Part shown: piece by piece, positions 32,399 through 44,914 of the stretch
Numbering within the stretch: position 1 is the first letter of the stretch
How the letters are laid out: the number at the start of each line of letters is the position of its first letter
NCBI GenBank assembly: GCA_015178975.1
Contig: WHVD01000012.1
Coordinates: 1,302,001-1,366,000 of the forward strand
Direction: 5' to 3'
DNA: 64,000 bases
Origin: Hysterangium stoloniferum
Taxonomy: Eukaryota > Basidiomycota > Agaricomycetes > Hysterangiales > Hysterangiaceae
Notes under the pieces: generated by a model
Seen by the model: the letters and a program-made list of their open reading frames with translations, nothing else
Told to the model about the DNA's origin: nothing
Databases searched by the model: none
Made by a program: the position numbers and the translations under genes

Positions 32399-35300
32399 TC
32401 ACGAAGAGCTCCTAGGAGACCACTCAGGGTTGTTTAAAGCTATATGACCCACGCCACCATCGATAAAGCCGTCAGCTACCAATGTGATTTTCGGAGATAC
32501 CGTTGCATTGGCATCCAAAGACCAAAGAGCAACCGCAACAGTGCTGACAGAGGAGAAACCCATGTCAGAATAGGTGACAAGGCTCGATGGCATATACGCA
32601 CTTCTTTCCATTGTAGTTCAAGAGTCCTTGATGAACCGGGAACTTGATTTGTGGACCCAAGTAGCCCACACGCTAAAAATAACCATTAGAGAAGACATGG
32701 AAGGTGCGACATCAAACATACCCTTCCATACTGCCACCCATTGACGAATAACAATGCACGATACCTTGCCGAATCATCGTCAAATACGAAAGAAATGGGA
32801 ATATCAGTCCCTGATGGCATATGGAGGTCAAATGTAGTGACGAAGAACCCGATCCCTGGATCTTGATTGGGTAATCCTTCCGACAATAGGCGAGTTTGCC
32901 ATTTCGATGTATCGAAACCCGGTAGATGCCAGCCTTCCCGTTCACCAAATAGCCCTCCCTCGTTGAATATACCGCGAGTTCTATCCGGGTAACTGGAAAA
33001 CGAAATCAGCGTGAAATCATTGTTATTTCGTCTTCCTGAGGCCTACCCCGTATATCCACCTAGTTTTCCTTGAAGTTTCCAAGTAGTGAATTCACCAGTG
33101 TTGAGTTTGAAACCCATGATTCCACGGGGTGATTTAGAATTCTCCGCCGTAGCTGCAGGAAAGGTGTTTAAAAACAAGCTTGAGGAAATTTGAAAGTGCT
33201 CGTACAGCTGCTCTCGTCAATACCGGTGCTATCTTGCACAACAGTGACAACGTTGTCTTGACTGGTTTTCACCGAACCTGCCGGGAAGGTGAATATCTCA
33301 TTTGTTTGGGAGGGAGTCGAGCTGAATTAGCACCGACGACTTCATATGAGAACAGCGACGAGTAGGTATGATTAACTCCTACCTATCACTCGGTGTTGAC
33401 TTGATAAACATGTCGTTAATCCACACACTAGCAGCAAATGCTAGGAATATGTGAGCACCGCTTAGCAGTCAGACATGAACCAATTATTTACCTGTGCCTC
33501 CACTGATGGTAAGGTTGACAGATGTTTCAGCCCCAGTTGCATTGAAATGGCCGCGCCAAACTACGGCCCCCTCACAGCTAATGGCACAAGATGAGTAACT
33601 TGTAGGTAAAATAAAAGGGACCACATACAAGCCATAATCACAACCTGTGTAGTAGTAAGTTCACATGTAAGTATATTATGAAGCGATAGCAATTGATGAC
33701 CGAACCGTAAAGAACACGTCCATCGCCGAACAAAGGTGGCGGAATGATATTTGTTGTTGTATGATTAGCAGTAATCCAATTAGCATCATTGAAGGTTGGC
33801 TGGATTTCCGGTAAGCTGTCTGCGAACTTCCAGTCGCTGAGCTGGGGAAGCCGTAAAGAGCTCGTGGCTTTCATATTTAAATGCCCTGTAATTGCACTGG
33901 ATTTCCCTTGTGCATCCTTAAGATCAGAGACAGGTACCCCATTCCAGGTAACGGTCTTGATATTGCTTGGAGCAAAGACTGTCAAAGCCACACTCGTGTT
34001 CAAGTCACCAGTCAATTGGAGTTCCGAATTCTTAATGGTGGCATTTCGGACGAGGTATGGACCACCAACGAGAACGGTGTCATTAGATCCGAATTGCCAG
34101 TATTGGGAGAGGTCGGATGATCCTGGGATAACTGGAGCCCAGAACGACGCTGCCGTAACGGGATCACTGAAGAGGACAAGCTGCGAAGACGACTCCCAGA
34201 CCGTGACTAAACCTGTAATGCCGGGAAGAAAAGTGACGGTTGTCACGTCGTTTGCATTATCGCTTGAGAACTTGACGGAAGACGAAATAGCCCGAGCACC
34301 CGAATTACTAGGCCCAAGCTTCAAGGCCGCCTCATGGCTCTGGGCAGATTCACCGAAGAGGAAAAGAACATCACGCGATCCAATTCGTCCCGCAAAGAAA
34401 ATGGTGGCCGTAGAGTAAAGAAGATTTGATGAGCCAAACGAATAGTCGGTCACAATCACTTTACTCTGCCTTCCGTCTAAAGCAATAGAGCTGGAGGTCC
34501 TAGGAAGAGTCAGGGTACCGACAGAAGTCTGCGCTGTAATAGTGAAATCTACACTGGCACTATTTCAAGAATGGAAGCTCAGAAATTGGATACGACATCA
34601 AAAGAAAACACGCACGTAGATGTGGAATCATTCTGCCTAGCGATAAAGAAATTGGTTCCGGAGTCGGGATTTCGCAGAAGTGTGACAAAGGCTTCAGTCC
34701 CATTCACAGAAACACCCCCCGTGCTGGTATCACCGATCCAATTGGTCTTTCTGAATTCAGGAGAGCTACGCAAAAATAAGGCCTGTCGCTTAAGTTCGTC
34801 GAATTTAGGGGACAACGCCCTATTTTCGCGGATGGCGGCACCGTAGTCATAACTACCATATCACAATTAAATAAAACTACATTCGCCAGAGTAAAATAGT
34901 TTACTTGCCTGGTATAAACACCAGGGTACGCAAGTGAGCCCCAAGAAGTTCCTCTGGCAACGGGAAGATTAATCAGTGTATTCAATAGTTGGCTGTGAAC
35001 TTCTGGATATCCTTACCCGTATACCATATAAAAAGACATCAGCTTAGCGTTTGATGCCCAGTTTTGCTTGTAGAAAACATCCTGGAAATTTGGACCAGTC
35101 AAGACCCCACATGCATCATACCCAGGCCCTGCCCAAGGGTCGTAGGATCCGCCTTGGAATTCTGGCATGTAGAATGGCTGGGACGGATTAACAGATTGGT
35201 GATACTGGTGGTAGTTGAGTTTTACTGGGCTCCAAGTCTTTGGAAACAAGGTCGTCAGAGTGGTCTCTACAGAGACTCACACAAAATATCACGTACCTCT

Positions 35301-36612
35301 GGATTAGAGCAATCAAATCCTTGTGGGTATGAATCCTAGTGTAGCCAATAAGTCACGCGACGGACACAGAGCGAGATATATCGCACCAAACCATAGATAT
35401 CAACGGCACCGGTGCCATTAATGAAGTTAGACCCCTCTCCAGGATCATTATATGTTCTTTTTTTCGTGGTAATTAGTAACTATATCCCGATTTTACTGAA
35501 GAAACGTGACAAACAAGGGTACAACAACGCCACCAGCTCGGAAGGCAGCCTCGAGCTCAGCGAAGTACACTGCTCGATTGATAGGTTCCTGCGTATATTC
35601 GTTGTCTACTACGGGTCAGCAAAAGGAAAGGATCACAATATATGTCCAACTAACCGATTTGCACCGCTAAATTGCATCCGTCAGCTATGTCACGAATTCA
35701 AGAAGAGATGAACTGACCTATAATAGGGCCTCCATTCGTGATTTGATTTGGAACGGTAGCGTCGATGATGGCTTGAATGTAAGGTTCCCAGGTTGCACGA
35801 TAGTCAGTTGCATTGGTACGGAGCTCGCCTGCTACTTGACTAGTGACCCAATGTGCTATCCCACCAGCGGTCGTTTCTGCGTTGATCTGTCGATAAGTCA
35901 TCATTATTCACTGTACGTTGTGTTACTATACTAGTCTATAAAGGCTCACATAGGGACCTGCCAATTTCATTTTAAAGGGACGAAAAGGGAGAAAAAGAAG
36001 AAAAGAATACCTGGCCGTAGAACGACAAATAAACCTGCCGCCTTCGCAGAGTCAAACAACGATTGGAGGTCTCTCCAATCATCAAAGTCGAGGACTCCTG
36101 GGGCAGGATGAGAAAGCCCCCCTAAATTTTTTTTTCCTTTTTTACTTATTCAACCACGAGAGATCCAAAGTTGCTTACAATGTGTATAGATACTAGTAAG
36201 TTGTTCAGTGAGTCTCAATATGACGAATATATAATAACTAACCTGACGCCGTTCAATCCCGCTGCTTTCATCTTTTGGAATATATCAAGCCACAAATCGG
36301 GAACAGGTATACGGAACGCATGGAACTCCCCAGAACTACGATATGTCAGCGACAAACTTGTTTGAGTTCAGGTAGGGTTCTGGAGACATACTACAGGAGT
36401 ATACGCTGACCATTGACAAATAAGGTATAATTGTCCCACTGAACCACATCGGTTAATCCGTTAGATCGCCTTGGTGGGTCCGCGAATGCAATTTGAGAAC
36501 CGAAGTCTGGCACTGATGAAGTAGAGACTCGGAGTGTTACTGGCCATGTCAATAGGACAAGACAAAGCAAAAACAGTGTAGAAAAGGCCAAAGAAAATCG
36601 AGCCTTAAGCAT
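32399..36612 (-). CDS. Secreted GH35 beta-galactosidase
   Basis: Read on the minus strand from the ATG at 36610-36612 with many short introns, ending at 32399. A signal peptide or signal anchor ([16 protein letters not shown]) is followed by the GH35 N-terminal block [18 protein letters not shown]. The proton donor lies in VDNEYTQEP (about 35610-35630) and the nucleophile Glu in [12 protein letters not shown] (about 35160). The later beta-sandwich domains of the LacA type follow (about 34900-32400), ending in [12 protein letters not shown]. The overall size, near 1000 residues, fits fungal extracellular LacA enzymes, which release terminal beta-galactose from plant cell-wall polysaccharides and oligosaccharides outside the cell. 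It is divergent from the pseudouridine synthase gene across 618 bp. No inactivating change was noticed, although not every exon join was checked. Confidence 0.9.
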
Positions 36613-37230
36613 CTTTGCTGATGGAAAACATTCAGACAGACATCTTCCAAGCCGTTTTTTTATACCTCAACTCACCCTCTTTGCCTTCTTTGCGCGTGAC
36701 GGGGAGTTGGGTTGACATCATACTCCGCGGACCGTCGAGAGAAGTGACCGCTAAGCAGTAAAGCGGATCACGAGAGCTGAAGCGCTGATTCTTTACCATG
36801 TATTTATTCTTCAGAAGCGACCGATATTGACGACCAGCAGAGGGATATTCACACTCAACCTAACTCATTGAGGTTAGGTGAACCGTATTATAATAAAAAA
36901 TTCATACTAACTAATTGATGGTAAAAAAATTTTCAAGTTGCCGTTTGGCAATTAACTTAGTTTAGGGAGCGCAGACCGTATGTTCTAACGGATCCAGGTG
37001 ACGAAGAAGAATGTGTGAATTTCACTCGGGGCCACACGTGACTCCAAGTCGCCTTTACATTTCGGACCGTGCCTTTCTCTGTCCAAAGTATAAATAGTGA
37101 ATAATGTTTTTATAGTGACCAGCTTGAGCATTAATTAAGTTACTAGGGAGCCAATTTGTCTGTCATGAATGCATGACGGTTGACTAATGAGCTACGATCC
37201 TTCATCGGAGTTTAAATCCAGCTTCCCACT
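36613..37230. promoter_or_regulatory. Shared divergent promoter region
   Basis: 618 bp between the starts of the GH35 gene (minus) and the pseudouridine synthase gene (plus), with no coding signal. Both promoters must lie here. I see no convincing binding-site array. Confidence 0.45.
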
Positions 37231-38677
37231 ATGGCTACTCGTTCGTTCAACTTCATTAAACAGGGAACGCGAGCTCGTGTCTTATATATCGATAAAAAAG
37301 TCATTGTGATATCAAAACCCCCTGGAATAGTATCTCAGCTTCTTCCAAACACGGTCGAGAACGTTGGTGGTCCGGCAAGTTTTTTTCTCTTTATTTCTGT
37401 CGGAGGAATTTCCCCTTTTATCGAGTCTCTTACCGAAGCTGTACACCGAAGTATCGAGAAAACACGACTGACTTAATTTTTTTTGAAACAGGAAACATTG
37501 GACCGTATACTTAGTGGTGCCGAGTTATATCTTAACTACGCTATTGGCGGATGCTAAATTGAAATTTTAATCCCAGATCTTACGCAAAAGCTACAACTGG
37601 AATTACGACCGTTGACCGTACACAGGCTTGACAAAGTGAGTTTATAGTCACTATAATACTTTCCTCTCCAAGAGAAGATGTGAATTCCACAACTTTGACA
37701 CGATCATATTTCTCAAGCCGTATGTCCAGTGCACAGGCTGCGGTGGACTTGATTTTTGTTTTCCTTTCTCATAGACATTTCCACTCAAATATCATATAAA
37801 ACTCATGTAATGAAATCACTAGCCCACAACAGGAGCTCTAGTTTTAGCTCGCACACCCGAAGCGGCACGTGACCTGTCGCAACAATTTAGCGCTCGTACA
37901 ATACAGAAAACCTACCTCGCCATAGTCAGAGCTGGTCGTGAAACATTTGAAAAGGACAATGGCGAAATAAATTCACCTCTAACACTTTCAGAAGGGTGGA
38001 CTCGGCTATCCAAGAAAGGCGTCGATGCGCGCACAGGCTGGAAGCTTGCCGCATCTTCAGTGTGCCGCCACATTATTTGACTCTTGCAGTTTTAACCTGA
38101 TGTCAAAAATAGAACACTGCGCCGGTTTCTTTGCTTAGACTTACGCTCCATACTGGCGTCAAACATCAACTCCGAGTTCACTTGGCTAACATCTTAAAAG
38201 GTCTAATCCACAAGCCATCATAAAATTGGCAATTACTGACGAAGCATATCCAGCGCCTATCTTGGGTGATACCCTTCATTCTCGATCAAAGTTATCGGAG
38301 AAGATTCGCAATATCGTCAATGTCCCAGACAACCGTCTATTTTTACACTCATCTCATATAGCCTTTTCGGTAAGTATCAAGGCATTTTATATCAATTATC
38401 GTTTGCCCTACAGCATTATACATAGCGATACCGTAAGTTTGCGCCAAGAAAATATACCGTTGGTGTGACCGCACCACTCCCGGTGGATTTTGTCACTTTG
38501 TGTGCTCAGCTAGGCTTGGCCCTTGATGATGGAGACATCCATGGAGGCGTAACAGTGAATGGTGAACCTGCCCCGTGCGATTTAACTGATTACGAGTCGT
38601 GGTGGGAGAGTCGTGGAATTTCCACATACACGGAACAGCGAAGAGATGGTGGTATTGCCAGTAAATTACAACAGTAA
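37231..38677 (+). CDS. RluA-family rRNA pseudouridine synthase, probably mitochondrial
   Basis: About six exons; ATG 37231, TAA 38675-38677. The N-terminus reads ARVLYIDKKVIVISKPPGI, the usual opening of RluA catalytic domains. The catalytic Asp is in VHRLDK (about 37619-37636), directly before a phase-0 intron. PTTGALVLARTPEAA follows, then TGVKHQLRVHLA (about 38150-38190), the conserved C-terminal core motif. The last exon (VTAPLPVDFVTLCAQLGL and beyond) resembles yeast Pus5-type 21S rRNA synthases, which modify the large mitochondrial rRNA. Length is about 310 residues. Organelle location is inferred from family resemblance; the N-terminus is basic but I did not verify a targeting peptide. 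It looks intact. Confidence 0.85.
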
Positions 38678-38748
38678 TGACAGCATTAAGTTACAATGAT
38701 AGGTTAATGAGTGACATGACAAAAGATTGTTCATGAGCGATAATAGTG

Positions 38749-40128
38749 TCATAAGTGGCTTAGCCTTGCAAGTGCCATCTTATCCTTGTATAATACGTCC
38801 ATCTCTGTTTCCACTCGTATACTCTCTCTCGAGGAAACTGTTATTTCCACTGGACGGAGTCGATGGCCGGAGCCATCTAATACCGTAGTAATGGGTGCGA
38901 TTGGTAAGCCTTCTTGGGCTTCACCGTCTTTCCCAGTGTACCCCAATGCAACACGAGAAACAATGAGACAGTACGCTCCACCCGTAATAGGGGCAAGCTA
39001 GGCGCAGTTTAGAAACTAAACGGTCAAAGAGCACACTGCAGAAGCTACACACCGAATTGAGAACGATGACGTGAGCCCGCTGGTGTAGAGCATTGAGGAT
39101 GATCCAGATTAGCCAGGTAAGGGCAGTTAGAATCCCTGATTCTGCTATTATCTTAGCTACTGCCAAAAGACTCTGACGCTGTGCACGGGAAGCCATAGCA
39201 CGGCTCATTGACCAAAGCTTCCATGTAATTAGACCTTGGGGGAAGGAGGGGTTCGACAAATTGGCAAACAGGTAAACCGAGAATATCAATACTCACTAGT
39301 ACACAAGACATTGTTCCCCAGGACTTGCAAAAACAGAGAGGTTAGTCCCATTATCCATTCTCTCCCGGAAAAACCCACCTAATGCTTGTGTTGTAATAAT
39401 GGAGGCCTGGAGTTCCTTCAATCCGAAAATATTCGACTGAGGAGATGTTGTGGAGAATTCATATACCAGACAACCACCGCTAGCTGTGTGACGGCAGATA
39501 TCAGCGTTACACTCAGCACTATCTCAAATCGCATACTTACCAATACTGCCTAATATGAGCACGCTCGGGAGGACAATCACCCTTAGGCTACCACCCCACG
39601 CAACATAGCATCGATAAATCTAATAACCGGACGGACAGTGTAAGCGTAGTCAAGTGTACGAGATGCTTCAATCATACCAAGACAATATCACCCAAGAGGA
39701 TTTCCATCAATAATACACCACTTCTCATCAGATGCCCTAAGGACGAAAAATCGCTCAATATTTTCTGTGCTGCCCCTGGCTGTGTCTGAGATACGCTGAA
39801 GGCTCTGAGAAGACGAGCCAAGTTGATCATGAGATGCTGAAACGAGCGTTAGCATGATTCCATTTAATAAAGCAAGGACGTACTGCAGTGGCTAAAATAT
39901 ACATTAGCACGGTGATAGCAAACATTGAGTAGTGCACATTGGGTGTTGCCCGTTTATATATGAGGACATATATTGTGCAGGCGAAGAGAAAGGTGTATAG
40001 ACCTGATCAGCGAACTCCGCATTTAGTATGCCCGATTGCAGACAAGCAATACAATGACCATACGAACCGTATAATACACCCTCTACGAGTAAGGAAACCA
40101 CCTCCGCCTTATCAAGAGTGAAAGGCAT
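38749..40128 (-). CDS. Multi-pass membrane protein of a fungal family of unknown function
   Basis: Minus strand, ATG at 40126-40128, five to seven exons, stop at 38749. After the opening MPFTLDKAEVVSLLVEGVLYG, alternating hydrophobic segments follow (for example LYTFLFACTIYVLIY and MFAITVLMYILATA near 39900-40000). Then come a cytoplasmic-looking helix HLMINLARLLRAFS, further membrane segments (ILTALTWLIWIILNAL near 39080-39130) and, across a clean intron (about 39001-39055), LAPITGGAYCLIVSRVALG before a hydrophilic tail. About six or seven spans are expected. This architecture matches a family I recall as greatly expanded and uncharacterised in Agaricomycetes. No function is assigned. No damage was noticed. 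Confidence 0.75.
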
Positions 40129-42119
40129 TGGGCAACGAAGTACAGAGAAACGAGGGTGAAGTAGTGGACAGAGACAGACTTAAGATCGACGGTTAAAGTG
40201 GGTATGTAGGGGCAGGCAGCCCGAAAGGCTCGGTTTCTTAATCTCCTGGGAATGATATATGTCGTCTGGTTAACATTCTGCCATCAAGAACAAATCAAAA
40301 AGCCGGATGGCATGGACACGGCCACTTCTAGCTCCATGCTCTTAATTAGCTAATGCTCAGGGACCAGATATTATAATGTTATCATTCATTTAATACTTCT
40401 TATCAGAGGGTTTCTTCGAAGACATACAACGCCAATCAAAACGCCTTCCGGTGATCGCTGTCTGGGAGGTCCCGGAGGAATCAAACACGGCATGCCGTAT
40501 CAAGTCGAATCATCACTTGAGCTAGACCATCGACCTACTTTGAAATGGCTGTAAGGGGCGAAGCGACGTATCAGCATATTGATGCAGGCGAGGCACATCG
40601 ACGTTAAGCGGTCAGACCTGAATTATTAAAGTGCGATGCCGAGCGAAGCGGAAACTAAAACCACTTTGTCCATATTATAGCAGTTCTGACATAACGCGGT
40701 GCATTTATTTTTAGTCATCAGAGAGCTCAAAATAGCGGTCATTATTAGTCTTGAGGATATCCCCATTACATAATGGAGTGTGATAAATTGTGAGATGTTG
40801 GTGTCATAACCAGTTGCCTTTGATACACCATAGGCTAGATCCATGGGGTAAACATAAACATTACATAACATGCATAGTGTGCGGTAAGTACCGGTATTAT
40901 GTAAGCACATAGCGCGGGCCGGTGTTCCCGCTCACAAACATAGTAAATTTCGGAGTATTATTGAAAAAGTTCTTTTTTTTGGAAAATATGGCGGTTCACT
41001 TCTGATATCAATATTAGATTCTGAATTCCTGCATATATTTGCGATCAGTTTCGTCCACAGAGCATCCACTGGCCCGCAACGATCGGACATGTCATTGTGG
41101 AGTGGACACTCTGTGCTACTAAAACCTCATCACTTTTATGGTAAAATTTCCATTGCGATTGGCCAGTTTCTCCGTATAATGATTGACAAATGAAACATAT
41201 TAGCCTGTCCCTGCTAAAAAAAAAACACTCAACATCATCATTCTCCATCCCGTCTACTACGTTCTGATATATAAAATAATCTATTTATTTGGGCGACAGA
41301 GCCCTCCAGTTGCCACGATGTCTCTGTCAGTGCACCCTGCTGTATTTTTATTTAGAAGTTTATATTCTGTTAAATTAGCCTACTGAATTATCAGGTTTCA
41401 TCCAAGCACCGATTGCTCCGTATAACACAGCATCAGAAACATTTCTAGCCGTGTTCGGTAATTTACCGTGGCCACAAGATGTCCTTCAATTCCCAGTTGC
41501 GGAAATGTTGATGCTTGTTACTCGAATAAGCACCCAAGCAGCTTTTCAAGCAAGTGCTTGCTCGGGCATGAGCTCTTTCATTGCGGTCAACATTTCAGCC
41601 ACTATGGATGGATGGAAGGGCCCTCGATGTCTTCCGCCCCTTTATGATCCCTTTCTCCCCCTTTATCTCGACAATATAACAGCAGTTGGGCATAATACAA
41701 GTCTTCCCGTGCGATTGCGAGGGTGATATATAGAGAAAGGCGCATCTCTATATCGCCCGATGGTCAATTATAAATATATAGTAATGTCCCTGGGTACAAT
41801 TTATGCCAAATAAGTGTCCTCTGCATGGGGTAAAAATCGGGCCAGTCTCGGAGGTTGGAGCCCGTTCGCAGTTTTGTCGGAATGCCCATCATTAGTCAAT
41901 ATTTTGTCGAGTTCCCGCCATAGCTGGAAAATTTGGCGTACGGACGGCCACCCAAGCTGTGGACGTTTTACAGACAGAGCGACCTTAGAAGGGACTTTAG
42001 AATTTTATTGTCCACGGCTGGTATCCTGCTGAAACTACGGCTCTCGGACTTACGATCAATATATCATTTTAGACAGGGGGGGCGCAACGTGTCCTTGACT
42101 AGCCAAAATGAGTGTTATG
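40129..42119. other. Long stretch with no confident gene
   Basis: A 91-codon open frame at 41451-41726 (plus) can be extended upstream to a possible acceptor near 41396. It reads as ordinary protein (FGNLPWPQDVLQFPVAEML) but matches nothing I recognise. The minus-strand frame at 40626-40910 has no family features. Otherwise nothing is seen. Confidence 0.35.
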
Positions 42120-44050
42120 ACCCACCGAATGGGGTCACGGTGGGATGCCGCCTTCGACGCCTAAGCAGCTGCGACTCGTTTGACACTCAATAGATAGAAA
42201 TCTGCACATCTCTGCGGCTGGGCTGATCACGAGTCTAGGACGCGACCCTGACAGACTATAAATTGACCGATTGTTCTTAGAAAAAAACAGGCGAGGGCGT
42301 AGCATGTCGATTGGGCAATTCAACATCCACATGCAACATCTGTTTATTTCCGCCCACCTCAAGCATCTTTTTCCGAGCGTGAGTCAACGAGCTGACGGCA
42401 TATATGTGGACGGCGACATCGATTTGTCTACCTGCACTGTGGTTATGGGACATTAAAATGGAGCAAGTAAAACCGCCACAGCCAACAGAGAGCGAGTGGC
42501 AGATACTTGGAAGACTCAGACTTAAATGACGAGGAATCTTGTGATGATGGGCGTCATGTAGAGCAAGTCGTCGATCCCCTCTTCAACAAAAATGGCAAAG
42601 CCTGAGATACCGATTGTGATGAGTATTCCTTTGATGAATCAACTTTTGTCACGGTCATAGTTGCCAGGCTAATTTTAGTTTCGGTGGAATACAGTCAGGA
42701 AACTACTTGCCAATTGACGCATCTGTTGACGTTTCCAAAGGGAGCCTTTTAACTTCGCCTTTGGATATTTGACGATGACCTGTGGTGACCAGAAAGCAAG
42801 GCTGTCTCACTAATCTACAAGCCTCTATCTGGCAATGATAGACTTTCACGCCACAGACAAACGGGCGCGGCCACATTAGTTCAGACCCGCAAGCAGAAAT
42901 CAGTTTGAAGTTCCTTCACTGCCTCCTCTCTCACCTCTCAATGGATAAGGCCTTTTTTTTCTCCAGTGAGGTCGGGACTGCCACCGCAGACCAGAGATTG
43001 CCGAGGACTCGCATTACTTTCTCATTTGCTTCCTCAGTGTGTTTGTATTGTCCGGAAGCGCCAGGTAGTCTGCTTCGATTTCGATTCCAAACTATGAAAA
43101 GAAGGCGATTCTAGAACGTTGTCGTAACCTGAATGTATTACCCGCTGGGTTCGCAGCGCGAGCGGAGTCCGATCGGTTCGTATCCGGCACAAAGTCGACA
43201 CTTCTTCGAAATGCCAAAGTATGCCATTCCCCTATTTCAAAATACTGAAGTAACATCATGCCCTTCTCGAATTATATGCTAGGTATGGACAGGACGTTTG
43301 AATGGTACTGAAGGCACGTCGGATTAGCTCATACTGCCCCACCCGAAAAAAATTGTGATAGGAGTTAGTTTTTCAGTTATTTATGGCGATCTAATCAAAG
43401 TTATCGGCTATATTCCAACCCGTCTACTGAGATTATTTGGCAAACAGCAATTACATATCCAGGATCTTCAAAGGGCTTGGGTGAAGCTCCCATCCTTCCA
43501 TGATTACGAAGTCTTGATGGTTTGAATACCCGCTGTTGCTAGAGGAGTTACGACCGCACAAATTCTTCCTCTGGTTCGATCAACAATGTTGGTGGGGATT
43601 CTCCCGACAAACATTATATTGTTTTAAGGAAATGTTTAATACAGGAGGACAAGCATTTGTGGTCAAACTCCGTCCCACGATAGAGCGTTCCCCTATTTCG
43701 AAAGTCATCGAGCCGCCTCACACACTTAACGGGACCAACATCGACCCGTTTCTGCCTCCTCGCTGGAGGCACATGAAGTATATGATCTCTTTATCTGCAA
43801 ACATGGTTGTGGGGAAAATTCTTCACGATCCTACTCTATGACCCAAATGGACAGCGGTTTAAAAATTTGAGAAGCTTATAACGAGGCCGGCAAGATTAAG
43901 GATGCTCAAGACGAGTTCTGTGCTATAGCCGAGGCTGGAAAGTGGAAGAAACTGAGAAAGTGGCCAGAGGACTTGCAGTGGGAATCATTGGTGGATGTTT
44001 TACGTGGGAAAGTGAAGCTAACCGCTGTCCAGTTGGCTGCGTTTTGATTT
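42120..44050 (+). repeat. Segmental duplication, decayed copy
   Basis: It aligns collinearly with about 47370-49200. The match starts at shared non-coding sequence (ATAGATAGAAATCTG near 42188 against GTGGATAGAAATCTG near 47438), continues through the amidohydrolase 5' flank (GCAAGCAGAAATCAGTTTGA at both) and ends in the exon matching 49190. This copy has many substitutions and internal losses. Confidence 0.85.
42941..44046 (+). pseudogene. Truncated amidohydrolase pseudogene
   Basis: A partial copy of the intact gene at 47851. It starts with the same MDK opening (42941), runs through the signal-anchor exon, the ATATGGACAGG exon, the VIYGDL exon and the WPEDLQWESLVDVLRG exon, then stops at about 44046 near the first third of the parent. 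The first exon is frameshifted. The exon that encodes the HSHIGV metal-binding motif in the parent has been deleted (near 43485), and other stops and frame slips follow. No functional enzyme is possible. A GC-AG intron of the parent is recognisable at the same place. Confidence 0.88.
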
Positions 44051-44914
44051 TGTAATTATTTATTGATAATTCTCCGTCTATCGTTATGAGCCTGTCGCCC
44101 AAGCTTTCAATCATGCTCCTCTTACTCAAACTTTCGCTCTTCTTATATCCTTAAGTGGCTCTGTTGTCAGCTAAACCTTTCTCTATCTCTCAATATGTGT
44201 CTTGATAGGGAATTGAACCTATAAGGTTGATTCCCTAGATTGAGTCCTTGTTGTCACCCTCTTCAAGCAACCTAATTGTTACATTGACTGTGACTGATTG
44301 TTCTCTACCTAACTCTATTCCATCCTCTACTTAGTTAGTATTGTACTTAAGCAGTTAATACACATTCTGCTGTACTTTGACAGTTGGCATTCTTTGCACA
44401 CAGAGTGGTAATTTACACAACTCTTCACACCTGATCACCATCTCACCTTAGTATAAAACTCTCATCTTGTACTCTACAGTTATTTAGTTTGATATTGACT
44501 TAGGTTCCCCTACTCTCTACTTAATCTTTGACATGAAGTCCTCAGCCAGCTGAAACTCATAACTGTAAGGGGATGTTCTATTTCTTATATTTTTCATTTT
44601 CAAGTTGTCTGCCCTTTCAGGAGTTTCCCTGACTGGCCTACTCCTAGTGGATTAATCAGCAGTATTTCTTGACATTTTTCATATTTCCTGAGTAGCTATT
44701 CCGCCTATAGGAATATTCTAAGGTAGAGTAAATAGTTAGCGTCCATATAGGTAAGCTGTCATTCTATTTTTAGAAACCCGCAAGGATTCTTGCGTAAGCG
44801 AATCGATCTAGAACAAACCAAGTGATTGAGTGAGCGATTAAGAATTAATCAGCCCTTTCCACAGTCGCATTGATTTATATTGATAACCGAAGACCTCTTG
44901 GTCACTTTTAGAGC
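44051..44914. other. Intergenic stretch before the F-box gene
   Basis: No gene or known repeat is recognised. It is T-rich with short runs such as CTTAGTTAGTATTGTACTTAAG, and probably contains the F-box promoter near its right end. Confidence 0.4.

Noticed and set aside
33789-34418. Plus-strand 209-codon open frame
   Set aside because: It is opposite a long exon of the GH35 beta-galactosidase and its composition follows from that exon.
40626-40910. Minus-strand 94-codon frame with many cysteines
   Set aside because: No conserved spacing or splice partners; AT-rich sequence can give such frames by chance.
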